Shown piece by piece: positions 1 to 7,053 of a stretch of DNA of 8,688 nt. This DNA comes from an uncultured Gammaproteobacteria bacterium (GTDB lineage Bacteria > Pseudomonadota > Gammaproteobacteria > SZUA-140). Numbering within the stretch: the first letter of the stretch is position 1; every line of letters starts with the position of its first letter. The notes below the pieces were generated by a model. That model saw only the letters and a list, made by a program, of their open reading frames with translations. It made no database searches and was not told where the DNA came from. The DNA is taken from contig CALZIG010000035.1 of NCBI GenBank assembly GCA_945787585.1, forward strand, positions 1 to 8,688, given 5' to 3'. Position numbers and translations under genes: made by a program.

Positions 1-246
1 AAATTAATTTGTCAGTTTGAGCTTGATATGGCGGTGATCGCAAAACAGTTCAACATCGACTTCGCTGACTACTTTGCAGCGGAGATGACAGCGATTCGCC
101 AGATCGAATGCGATGGCCTGTTGACGATTGACGGCGACATGATCCGCGTGCTGCCCGTTGGTCGTCTTTTGATTCGTAATGTCTGCATGGTGTTTGATCG
201 CTATCTGCGTGAGCAGACCGAGCAGCGATATTCGAAGGTGATCTAA
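1..246 (+). CDS. hemN: Oxygen-independent coproporphyrinogen III oxidase, C-terminal fragment
   Basis: Only the last 81 codons are in the window; the gene is open in frame 1 from the first base and its start lies upstream. The fragment corresponds to the HemN C-terminal domain: a segment reading KLICQFELD, then an FADYFAAEM stretch, then a PVGRLLIRNVCMVFDRYL tail, which matches the conserved 'GR-x-x-IRN-x-x-MxFDxYL' ending of HemN. Known of the family: this radical-SAM enzyme decarboxylates two propionate side chains of coproporphyrinogen III to give protoporphyrinogen IX without oxygen, in the cytoplasm. The radical-SAM core and its cysteine motif are outside the window, so activity cannot be judged here. 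A methionine codon at position 28 is internal and is not the start. A terminator follows 34 bases after the stop. Confidence 0.93.
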   Translation, partial: KLICQFELDMAVIAKQFNIDFADYFAAEMTAIRQIECDGLLTIDGDMIRVLPVGRLLIRNVCMVFDRYLREQTEQRYSKVI

Positions 247-280
247 TACCTGTTTTTTTTATTGATTAAGATATTTAATT

Positions 281-305
281 AAGCCACCCCTGCGGTGGTT
301 TTTTT
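281..305 (+). terminator. Rho-independent terminator of hemN
   Basis: An 8-bp stem (281-288 AAGCCACC with 294-301 GGTGGTTT, one G-U pair) encloses a 5-base loop (CCTGC), and the 3' arm runs into a T7 tract at 299-305. Position and form fit a terminator for hemN that isolates it from the gene starting at 422. A separate T8 run at 253-260, just after the stop codon, has only a 4-bp weak stem in front of it. Confidence 0.88.
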
Positions 306-363
306 ATGTGCGGGTGTTTTGATTGGCGTAATAAATGCATAGAGAGGTAGCGGGATAACTGGC

Positions 364-381
364 GGGCGTCATGTGGGCGTC
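364..381 (+). repeat. Short direct repeat in the upstream region of the exported-protein gene
   Basis: GGGCGTC occurs at 364-370 and again at 375-381, offset by 11 bases, close to one helical turn. It lies 41-58 bases ahead of the ATG at 422, where an activator or repressor could bind. I see no convincing -35/-10 pair in 306-421, so any regulatory role is inference and chance is quite possible. Confidence 0.25.
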
Positions 382-421
382 TGTTACTGATCATGGATAA
401 CAGAAACTTGAGAAGCGAGGC

Positions 422-1447
422 ATGAATCTAAAACGATATATTGGTTGTTTGAGTCTGTTATTTACGCTGTTTTTATCGAGTGCGACGATTGCGCAGGAGA
501 TGAATGCGTGCGCTGACGAGGGCGCAGGCCTGAATCTAAAGGTCTATGAGGTATTGGCTAATGTTGAGCTTTCAGCGGTTGATGTGGCGGCCACCCGGCA
601 AGCCGTTGCCGGGTGTGTGGCTCGGTACCAATATTTATCATCGCGTAAACGGAACGAATTTTTACACCTGCTAAACACCCTGGTGGTGCGGATGAACGAA
701 GGCTATCTCAAGGTTTCGTCTGAGGGGCTTTATCTCCCCGGTGGCGCAAACCAGTCGTCTCAATTACGGGCGCAACGGCTTGATGAAATCAGACAGGATA
801 TGCAAACACATTATGTTGCGCTGTTGAATCGACCTTCGCCGTTAGACAAAGGCTGGAGTGGCGAGTTTGTTTCCAACCTTTATCTGGGCTATGAAACTAC
901 CGACCTTGATGGTTTTGATCGCCATGGCAATGGGCGCTTCGGGATTAATTACTATCATCAAATAGATGGTTCGATGGATAGTAATACGGGGTGGGGCAAG
1001 CATATTTTTGGCGATGCGGTGCTAACGAATAGCGCCGAACATTCAGTCACCAGTTTTGATAAAACGTATGAAGTGGACCTGAATTTTTATCTGCCCAATG
1101 CAGAGGATGGTGATATTCCAGTGCGCTGGGGGTTAGGTCCGGTGGTGGGCGTTAAAATGAAGAAGCTGAGTGGCATTAGCACCTCACGCTGGAAGTATAT
1201 GGCAGGCCTGCGCCTGGCGCGGAGTCCGGACCTTTATATCGATGGCCGTTATGGGAAATCCGAAGGGGTTCCGGGGCCGCGCATTGAGATCCGCGGGCAG
1301 ATGCCCGTGGAATCACTCTATAATGGCAGTGTGATTGTTGGCGGCACATTGAACCTCAGCACTGATGATGGCGCCAGCGTTGGCGACAGTATCCAGATGT
1401 ACCTGCTGTGGCAGATTAATTTTATTGATGCGCTGGGTGTGTACTAA
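422..1447 (+). CDS. Exported protein of unknown function, probably with an outer-membrane beta-barrel C-terminal part
   Basis: I do not recognise the family. The 341-residue product begins with a clear signal peptide: K4-R5, a hydrophobic core at about residues 6-20, and probable cleavage after A24 (T-I-A before Q25). The mature N-terminal part (about 30-140) looks helical and carries two cysteines, C30 and C65, which could form a disulfide in the periplasm. From about residue 145 the chain alternates polar and apolar/aromatic residues in short strands (for example FVSNLYLGYE, FGINYYHQI, YEVDLNFYL, IQMYLLWQINF) and ends ...ALGVY. A terminal aromatic residue after an amphipathic strand is typical of outer-membrane barrels read by the BAM machinery. 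The ATG has only a modest ribosome site (GAGAAG, 6 bases upstream). It sits alone between the hemN terminator and the protease gene 274 bases downstream. A periplasmic beta-sandwich is the main alternative. Confidence 0.75.
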   Translation: MNLKRYIGCLSLLFTLFLSSATIAQEMNACADEGAGLNLKVYEVLANVELSAVDVAATRQAVAGCVARYQYLSSRKRNEFLHLLNTLVVRMNEGYLKVSSEGLYLPGGANQSSQLRAQRLDEIRQDMQTHYVALLNRPSPLDKGWSGEFVSNLYLGYETTDLDGFDRHGNGRFGINYYHQIDGSMDSNTGWGKHIFGDAVLTNSAEHSVTSFDKTYEVDLNFYLPNAEDGDIPVRWGLGPVVGVKMKKLSGISTSRWKYMAGLRLARSPDLYIDGRYGKSEGVPGPRIEIRGQMPVESLYNGSVIVGGTLNLSTDDGASVGDSIQMYLLWQINFIDALGVY

Positions 1448-1542
1448 TATTAAACGGGATGTTTTGATAATAGCGGCCAAGTTTGCCAGCCTGTGTGGCT
1501 GATCCCTTAATCGAGCGCTGATCTGCTCATCAAACCACGAGG

Positions 1543-1590
1543 GCGACTGTGATATGCTTCGCATCATATAATTGCCTTTATAGGTATAAT
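1543..1590 (+). promoter_or_regulatory. Possible promoter region upstream of the protease gene (two TATAAT hexamers)
   Basis: The 274 bases between the exported-protein gene and the protease start hold two exact TATAAT hexamers, at 1567-1572 and 1585-1590. The first has a partial -35 (GCGACT at 1543-1548, matching only GAC of TTGACA) at an 18-base spacing; the second has no good -35. If either is used, the mRNA leader would be about 125-150 bases. That leader contains a possible 6-bp stem (CCCGCT at 1613-1618 with AGCGGG at 1649-1654). I recognise no riboswitch in it. Nothing else is visible in this gap beyond a weak CAGCC/GGCTG hairpin at 1487-1501 without a T tract. Confidence 0.35.
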
Positions 1591-1709
1591 CGGCCTTTAA
1601 AGCTTTTTCAGCCCCGCTAACTGCTGGTAACGACCTTATGTGGGTATGAGCGGGCGCATTAATCAGATTTCCCCTGTGTTACCTCAACGGTGTGCCGGGA
1701 CGCTTTTTC

Positions 1710-1713
1710 GGAG
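1710..1713 (+). promoter_or_regulatory. Ribosome binding site that fixes the protease start at 1722
   Basis: GGAG lies 8 bases before the ATG at 1722. The alternative in-frame GTG at 1692 has no Shine-Dalgarno sequence ahead of it and would add ten residues in front of the signal peptide, so 1722 is preferred. Confidence 0.7.
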
Positions 1714-1721
1714 TTGTTTTC

Positions 1722-4412
1722 ATGGGTGCAGCAGGTGATCGTCTAAACTGGAAAAGCCAGTCTCGCTTGTTGCTATGCGTCTTGTTGTCAGCATTGACCG
1801 CTGGCTGCAGTGGTAGTGGTGGTGGCGCACCGGTGTCAACGCCCCTTGCCGTTGTCACTACGGCAACACTGAGTGGCACCATCACGGTTGCAGCAGGCAC
1901 GGATGTCGATGGTGATGTGAATGACCCCTTCGCAACTGACAGGCCGAATGATACCTATTCCACCGCGCAGCCGTTGTTGAACCCAGTCACCCTTGGCGGG
2001 TATCTGAATGTACCGGGGGCAGGTGCTTCGGGTTATTCGTGGGCATCGGGTGATCGCGCCGATTTTTACAGCATACCGCTGGCCGCTGGGCAGACGGTGA
2101 CCGTGACGATTGAAGATTACCCGGCGGGAGACCTCGATCTCTATCTCTATAATGATAGTGGTGCCGTCGTGGACGTCTCGGCTGGTAACGGCAACATTGA
2201 AACTATTACGCTTTCAGGTAGTACAAGCGGTGACTACTTTATCGAAGTGCGCGTTGAAGGCGGATTTTCCAACTATACCCTGACTGTCGGACAGCACGCG
2301 CCACTTCATGTGGCTGGACGCCTGGTCTCGACCGATGCGTTTGTGCCGGGCGATGTGATTGTCAAATTCCGCGATGATTCGAGTGAGCCATTAACGCAGC
2401 AGGCGCCCACCGCGCGCGCCGCTGCATTTGGTTTGCAGGCGAAGGCGGGCCGCAGTCGCCATCAGCCGCAATTGATGAATATGGGCGCGACCGCGCAGCG
2501 ACAGGCCACCTTTAAAGCACTCGGGATGGAGCAGCGAGGTGCGCGCCAGTTCCGCTTCAACGACCCTGACAAGCAGCTTAAATTCGAAACGATGCAGGTG
2601 ATCAAGGCGCTACGTCAACGCTCAGATGTACTCTACGCAGAACCTAATTACATTCGCCAGCCGAGCAAGGTGCCGACAGATCCGCTGTATCAGTATCAGT
2701 GGCACTATCCGTTGATCAGTCTACCGGCCGCCTGGGATCTAAGTACGGGCGCATCGGATGTGACTGTGGCTATTATTGATACCGGCGTGCTGTTGAATCA
2801 CCCTGATCTACAGCCTCAGTTTGCGCCGGGTGTGGGTTATGACTTTATCTCCAATGATACCAACTCGGGGGATGGGCAGCCGGGGATCGACAGTGATCCT
2901 AATGACACAGGTGACGGTGGCGGCATCGGAAGTAGTTCTTTTCACGGGACGCATGTCGCGGGGACGGTGGCGGCCGCAACAAATTTTTCAGTGGGTGGCG
3001 TCGGTGTGGCGGGTGTCGCGCCGGGGGCAAAGCTGATGCCGGTGCGAGTGTTGGGAAAATTGGGCGGCTCGCTGTATGACATTATGCAGGGAGTGCGTTA
3101 CGCTGCCGGGTTGAGTAATGATTCGGGCATCACACTCAATGCATCGCAGCGCGCCGATGTAATTAACCTGAGTCTGGGCGGGGGTGGCTATTCACAGATA
3201 GAGCAGGATCTGTTTACCGAGGTGCGAAATGCAGGCGTTGTAGTGGTGGCTGCGGCGGGTAACCAAAATAGCGGGGTGCCAGATTACCCTGCCGCTTATG
3301 CCGGGGTGATCTCGGTTTCTGCGGTGGATATCAGTAAGCAAAAAGCACCCTATTCCAATTATGGTTCGACGGTTGATGTCGCTGCCCCAGGTGGTAATAA
3401 CGGCACCGATATTAATGGGGATGGTTTTAATGACGGTGTACTGAGTACATTGGGTGATGACTCGGGCGCGACATTGAGTTATCGCTATGACATCTACAAT
3501 GGCACTTCAATGGCTGCACCGCATGTCGCAGGGGTGGTGGCGCTGATGAAGTCAATCGATAGTGACCTTTCCCCTGCGGATGTCGATGGGATGTTGCAGA
3601 GTGGTGCAATTACCGAGGACCTTGGTGCCACAGGTCGAGACGATATTTTTGGCCATGGTTTGATCAATGCTTATAGTGCCGTGGTTGCGGCAGGTGGTAG
3701 TAGTTCATCTGTCGATCCATTGCTCGGTGTCTCGCCGGCTGCATTCAATCTGGGCGCGATAGAAACCACCGCGCTGATTGCGGTGAGTAATGTGGGCGGC
3801 GGGACTTTAACAGTGGATTCTGCAGCCGCAAATGTAAGCGGGTCGCCGGTGTGGTTGAGTGTCAGCGAAGAATCAGTCGACGCCACTTCAAAACTGGGGC
3901 TTTATCGCATTAATGTTGACAGAAGCGGTCTCGCCAATGGTTTTTATCAGGGTGAAGTTGTCTTTAGTTCTTCGATGAACGATGTAACAGTACCGGTATC
4001 AATGCAGGTAACGCCGCAGGCGCTCAATGCCAATGCCGGCTACCACTATGTGTTGCTGGTCGATGCGGCCGACTTTAGCCTGGTGGATCAGTGGCAGGGG
4101 GCGGCGCAGGGTGGACGTTATCAATACCAGTTTAACAGTGTCCCTTTCCCTGAGGGGCGTGAGTACTTTATTATCGCTGGTTCCGATCTTGATAACGATC
4201 TCTTTATCTGTGATGCGGGTGAGGCGTGTGGGGCCTATTTTTCATTGGGCCAGCCGCGGACGGTCACGGCTGGTGGTATTCATACCGGGCTTGATTTTAT
4301 TACAGGCTTTAGTAGTAGTATTCAGGCAAATTCAATATTGAATAGTGTGCAGGAGGCCGCGGCACTGCAGCGTTCACTGCCAACAACAAAAATACCGCAA
4401 AAAAATAGATGA
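1722..4412 (+). CDS. Lipoprotein S8 (subtilisin-family) serine protease with PPC, propeptide and C-terminal accessory domains
   Basis: The 896-residue product has a type II signal peptide with lipobox LTAGC (acylated C29), then a Ser/Gly linker. Next come a PPC-type beta domain (about 68-190), a propeptide of the I9/fervidolysin kind (about 206-312, ending near AEPNY), and the S8 catalytic domain (about 320-658). The triad is visible: D353 in IIDTG, H408 in HGTHVAG, S596 in GTSMAAPHVAG; the oxyanion asparagine is N514 in AAGNQN. An Asp/Gly-rich insertion lies between D353 and H408, as is common in proteobacterial subtilases. After a serine linker come a BACON/Ig-like domain (about 670-765) and a last domain with an acidic SDLDNDLF loop flanked by C830 and C836. 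It is probably a lipid-anchored, extracytoplasmic endoprotease; its substrate is unknown. The stop overlaps the next start (ATGA), so the two genes form an operon. The PPC domain ahead of the propeptide is unusual. Confidence 0.92.
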   Translation: MGAAGDRLNWKSQSRLLLCVLLSALTAGCSGSGGGAPVSTPLAVVTTATLSGTITVAAGTDVDGDVNDPFATDRPNDTYSTAQPLLNPVTLGGYLNVPGAGASGYSWASGDRADFYSIPLAAGQTVTVTIEDYPAGDLDLYLYNDSGAVVDVSAGNGNIETITLSGSTSGDYFIEVRVEGGFSNYTLTVGQHAPLHVAGRLVSTDAFVPGDVIVKFRDDSSEPLTQQAPTARAAAFGLQAKAGRSRHQPQLMNMGATAQRQATFKALGMEQRGARQFRFNDPDKQLKFETMQVIKALRQRSDVLYAEPNYIRQPSKVPTDPLYQYQWHYPLISLPAAWDLSTGASDVTVAIIDTGVLLNHPDLQPQFAPGVGYDFISNDTNSGDGQPGIDSDPNDTGDGGGIGSSSFHGTHVAGTVAAATNFSVGGVGVAGVAPGAKLMPVRVLGKLGGSLYDIMQGVRYAAGLSNDSGITLNASQRADVINLSLGGGGYSQIEQDLFTEVRNAGVVVVAAAGNQNSGVPDYPAAYAGVISVSAVDISKQKAPYSNYGSTVDVAAPGGNNGTDINGDGFNDGVLSTLGDDSGATLSYRYDIYNGTSMAAPHVAGVVALMKSIDSDLSPADVDGMLQSGAITEDLGATGRDDIFGHGLINAYSAVVAAGGSSSSVDPLLGVSPAAFNLGAIETTALIAVSNVGGGTLTVDSAAANVSGSPVWLSVSEESVDATSKLGLYRINVDRSGLANGFYQGEVVFSSSMNDVTVPVSMQVTPQALNANAGYHYVLLVDAADFSLVDQWQGAAQGGRYQYQFNSVPFPEGREYFIIAGSDLDNDLFICDAGEACGAYFSLGQPRTVTAGGIHTGLDFITGFSSSIQANSILNSVQEAAALQRSLPTTKIPQKNR

Positions 4413-4936
4413 AAATTTTATCGACGCTATTACTGGTTGTGATTGGGGCAGGTTCAATAGGCTGTACCGCGGGTACCGCTCATGAGTCAGGCATGGATCA
4501 TCGCTCGAATTTGATTGCAGTAGATGTGTTATTCACGAGTCAGCAATGTGGTCGTACTGAGACCGAAAGCACGGCTAATTGGATAACAGATACCGCTCAG
4601 CTGGCGCAGACTTATCAAGCTTTCAAACGCAGTGCCTTTGGTGGTGCGTCTACCATCCCGCCTGCGATTGACTTTAGTCGTGATGTGGTGGTGTTGGTGA
4701 CGATGGGGCAGCGCCCTACGTTGGGCTACGGTTTGGTGTTGAGTGACGCTGTTGCTAAAATTGTCGAGGGACATGTTGAAGTGGTGCTTGAGTGGCGTGA
4801 ACCGTCGAAGGGTATGATGGTCGGACAGATGTTGACGAGCCCTTGCGTACTGATAAAGCTGGAACGTGGTGATTATCGTGAGGTGTGGATCAAGGATACG
4901 CAGGGGCAGCGCAGGATCGTCGCAACGAAGCCCTGA
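4409..4936 (+). CDS. PrcB-like lipoprotein, probable partner of the upstream subtilase
   Basis: The product is 175 residues long. A short hydrophobic leader ends in SIGC (C19), which meets a permissive lipobox pattern, though serine at -3 is not the usual leucine. The region at about 90-165 resembles the PrcB C-terminal domain: a hydrophobic strand (VVVLVTMG), then RPTLGYGL (R102 to L109), a long strand pair, and TSPC (143-146) followed by another strand. C47 and C146 could pair in a disulfide. Known of the family: PrcB of Treponema denticola is a lipoprotein that associates with the subtilisin-family protease dentilisin and is needed for its expression or activity. Here the start codon overlaps the protease stop (ATGA), and there is no Shine-Dalgarno sequence before it, so translation probably depends on termination-reinitiation from the protease gene. 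A role as chaperone, stabiliser or inhibitor of that protease is inferred. The family call rests on motif resemblance only. Confidence 0.78.
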   Translation: MKILSTLLLVVIGAGSIGCTAGTAHESGMDHRSNLIAVDVLFTSQQCGRTETESTANWITDTAQLAQTYQAFKRSAFGGASTIPPAIDFSRDVVVLVTMGQRPTLGYGLVLSDAVAKIVEGHVEVVLEWREPSKGMMVGQMLTSPCVLIKLERGDYREVWIKDTQGQRRIVATKP

Positions 4937-4990
4937 TTCATCTCGTTATACTATCTGTCATCAAAGCGAATACCCGATCGATTGTTGAGT

Positions 4991-4994
4991 GGAG
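4991..4994 (+). promoter_or_regulatory. Ribosome binding site that decides the reductase start
   Basis: GGAG at 4991-4994 is 9 bases before the ATG at 5004 but only 3 before the ATG at 4998, and it overlaps the region just after a GTG at 4989. The spacing favours 5004, which also gives the usual family N-terminus, with the GxGxxG motif starting at residue 9. Confidence 0.65.
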
Positions 4995-5003
4995 ACAATG
5001 GGG

Positions 5004-5885
5004 ATGAATGAACGTGTAGGCTATATCGGCCTGGGGTTGATGGGACGGCCGATCGCACTGAATCTGTTGCGGGCCGGTTATTCAGTCGCGGTTTACGCGC
5101 GGCGTGAGTCGGCCACCGCGCTATTAATCGAGGCGGGTGCCAGTCGCTACCCATCACCACAGGCGCTGGCGACACAGTGTGATGTGATTATCACCAATGT
5201 TTCGGATAGCGACGATGTCGAAGCAGTCGTGCTGGGTGAGCACGGTCTGATTCACGGTGCGCGCGCGGGCAGCGTGGTGGTGGATATGAGTACCATTTCG
5301 CCGAGTGTGACACGCACCATTGCACTACAGCTTGCAGAGAAGGGTATCGAGATGCTCGATGCGCCGGTGTCGGGCGGTACGGTCGGGGCTGAGGCCGCCA
5401 CGTTATCGATCATGGTCGGTGGCAAGGCCGATGTGTTTGAACGCCTCCGGCCGCTGTTTGAGGTGGTCGGTCAAAACATTACCCACGTCGGGGCGAGCGG
5501 CGCGGGGCAGGTGGCCAAGGCGTGCAATCAACTCATTGTGGCGCAGATGATGGCAGCGATTGGCGAGGCGTTTGTGTTGGCCGAAGCGTCGGGTGTTGAC
5601 CCGCACAAAGTGCGCGAGGCGTTGATGGGTGGCTTTGCCAGTAGTCGTATTCTTGAGGTGCATGGGCAGCGCATGCTCGATCATGATTTTACGCCCGGCT
5701 TCAAGGCGCAGCTGCATCAAAAGGACTTGCGTATCGTACGCGAGGCTGCCGCAGAACTTGGCGTGGCAGTGCCCGGGGCCGAGCTTGTTAGCGGCTACCT
5801 TGATGCGTTGATCGCCAGTGGACAGGGTGAACTTGATTCGGCAGCGCTGGTGACGATGCTGCAACAGCACAACACTAAATGTTAG
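5004..5885 (+). CDS. NAD(P)-dependent beta-hydroxyacid dehydrogenase, tartronate semialdehyde reductase (GarR/GlxR)-like
   Basis: The 293-residue product is full length for the 3-hydroxyisobutyrate dehydrogenase superfamily. The N-terminal Rossmann fold has GLGLMG (residues 9-14); the second strand ends in YARR (31-34), whose arginines suggest NADP(H) rather than NAD(H). The substrate-binding signature DAPVSGG is at 119-125, and the catalytic lysine is K172 in GQVAKACNQ with N175 nearby. A conserved PGFKAQLHQKDL segment (231-242), typical of GarR-like proteins, lies in the helical C-terminal domain. Members reduce tartronate semialdehyde to D-glycerate, or oxidise 3-hydroxyisobutyrate and related beta-hydroxyacids, in the cytoplasm. 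The motifs place the family firmly but not the exact substrate, and the neighbours give no glyoxylate or valine pathway context. The gap before it is 67 bases with no clear terminator. It ends 39 bases before aroC. Confidence 0.9.
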   Translation: MNERVGYIGLGLMGRPIALNLLRAGYSVAVYARRESATALLIEAGASRYPSPQALATQCDVIITNVSDSDDVEAVVLGEHGLIHGARAGSVVVDMSTISPSVTRTIALQLAEKGIEMLDAPVSGGTVGAEAATLSIMVGGKADVFERLRPLFEVVGQNITHVGASGAGQVAKACNQLIVAQMMAAIGEAFVLAEASGVDPHKVREALMGGFASSRILEVHGQRMLDHDFTPGFKAQLHQKDLRIVREAAAELGVAVPGAELVSGYLDALIASGQGELDSAALVTMLQQHNTKC

Positions 5886-5887
5886 AC

Positions 5888-5917
5888 AAGACTCGGTGAC
5901 CCGGTTTCCGCTACAAT
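5888..5917 (+). promoter_or_regulatory. Possible promoter for aroC giving a leaderless or near-leaderless mRNA
   Basis: TACAAT at 5912-5917 matches five of six -10 bases, and AAGACT at 5888-5893 gives a partial -35 at an 18-base spacing. Transcription would begin at about 5924, next to the aroC ATG at 5925. No Shine-Dalgarno sequence is visible in 5900-5924, which fits a leaderless start. The weak -35 keeps this tentative; aroC may simply be co-transcribed with the reductase gene. Confidence 0.35.
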
Positions 5918-5924
5918 AACGCCC

Positions 5925-7037
5925 ATGTCAGGAAATACATTTGGAAAACTCTTTACGGTCACCTCTTTTGGTGAGAGTCATGGCCCCGCCATTGGTTGCA
6001 TTGTTGACGGCTGTCCGCCGGGGCTTGAACTAGACGTTGCAGATTTGCAGGGTGATCTCGATCGGCGCAAGCCGGGTACTTCGCGCCACACCACGCAACG
6101 GCGCGAGACCGACGAGGTCAAGATTCTCTCCGGTACCTTCGAAGGCAAGACCACCGGTACGCCGATTGGATTGATGATCGAAAACATCGATCAGCGTTCG
6201 AAAGATTACTCCGAGATTATGAACAGCTTCCGCCCCGGCCACGCTGACTACACCTACCAGCAGAAATATGGCGTGCGCGATTATCGCGGCGGCGGCCGTT
6301 CGTCGGCGCGTGAGACGGCGATGCGCGTCGCGGCGGGTGCGATTGCGAAGAAATATCTGCACGTGCGGTATGGCATTACCATTCGTGGCTACATGGCGCA
6401 ACTCGGGCCGATCCAGATTGATTCGATTGGGACTGAAGCATTTGACTGGGATGAAGTTGGTAATAATCCTTTCTTCTGCCCGGATGCATCGAAGGTGGCG
6501 GAACTTGAAAAGTATATGGATGCGCTGCGTAAAGAGGGTAACTCAATCGGCGCGCGTATCAATGTGGTGGCCGAAGGGGTACCGCCGGGGTGGGGCGAGC
6601 CGATTTTTGATCGCCTTGATGCCGACATTGCCCATGCGTTGATGAGCATCAATGCAGTCAAAGGAGTTGAGATTGGCGCGGGTTTCGACTGCGTTGAGCA
6701 GAAGGGGACGGTGCATCGCGATGAGATCACCCCTGAAGGTTTTCTGAGTAACAATGCGGGCGGGGTGCTGGGCGGTATCTCCAGCGGCCAGCATATCCGC
6801 GCGAGCATCGCGCTGAAGGCGACCTCGAGTCTGCGTCTGCCGGGCAAGAGTGTCGATATCAACGGTGAGCCGATGGAGGTGATCACCAAGGGGCGGCATG
6901 ATCCCTGTGTCGGTATTCGTGCAACACCGATCGCTGAAGCAATGCTGGCGATAGTGCTGATGGATCATATGTTGCGTCATCGCGCGCAAAATGCAGACGT
7001 GCAGTCGGCGACTCCCGTGATCCCCGCACAGCCTTAA
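5925..7037 (+). CDS. aroC: Chorismate synthase
   Basis: The 370-residue product is a full-length chorismate synthase, close to the usual 350-370. It begins [20 protein letters not shown], the canonical N-terminus, so the ATG at 5925 is secure even without a Shine-Dalgarno sequence. Signature regions are GESHG (residues 16-20), the [10 protein letters not shown] block (122-131) that binds FMN and substrate, and [12 protein letters not shown] (324-335) near the C-terminus. The enzyme converts 5-enolpyruvylshikimate 3-phosphate to chorismate with release of phosphate, using reduced FMN, as the last step of the common aromatic (shikimate) pathway in the cytoplasm. The tail after about residue 352 ([19 protein letters not shown]) is low in conservation. 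An MFS transporter gene follows 16 bases after the stop and is probably co-transcribed. Confidence 0.98.
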   Translation: MSGNTFGKLFTVTSFGESHGPAIGCIVDGCPPGLELDVADLQGDLDRRKPGTSRHTTQRRETDEVKILSGTFEGKTTGTPIGLMIENIDQRSKDYSEIMNSFRPGHADYTYQQKYGVRDYRGGGRSSARETAMRVAAGAIAKKYLHVRYGITIRGYMAQLGPIQIDSIGTEAFDWDEVGNNPFFCPDASKVAELEKYMDALRKEGNSIGARINVVAEGVPPGWGEPIFDRLDADIAHALMSINAVKGVEIGAGFDCVEQKGTVHRDEITPEGFLSNNAGGVLGGISSGQHIRASIALKATSSLRLPGKSVDINGEPMEVITKGRHDPCVGIRATPIAEAMLAIVLMDHMLRHRAQNADVQSATPVIPAQP

Positions 7038-7053
7038 TGCCCACTTAAACTTA

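Noticed and set aside
1487..1501. Terminator for the exported-protein gene
   Set aside because: The stem is only 5 bp (CAGCC/GGCTG) and no T tract follows.
1313..1567. 84-codon minus-strand open frame at the end of the exported-protein gene
   Set aside because: Half of it is antisense to the gene, and the rest lies in the intergenic gap. There is no ribosome site and no recognisable protein features.
1597..1700. Possible riboswitch or small RNA in the protease leader
   Set aside because: Only one 6-bp long-range stem could be drawn, and no known aptamer consensus was seen.
1692..1721. GTG at 1692 as the protease start
   Set aside because: It has no Shine-Dalgarno sequence, while the ATG at 1722 has GGAG at 8 bases and gives a normal lipoprotein signal peptide length.
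4396..4412. A7 run at the end of the protease gene as a possible programmed frameshift fusing it to the PrcB-like gene
   Set aside because: A -1 shift at this run meets a TAG at 4406-4408, just before the second ATG, so no fusion can be made. Stop-start coupling by ATGA is the simpler reading.
4924..4952. Promoter for the reductase gene (TATACT at 4947-4952)
   Set aside because: The -10 hexamer is good, but no -35 match better than two of six bases exists at 16-18 base spacing.
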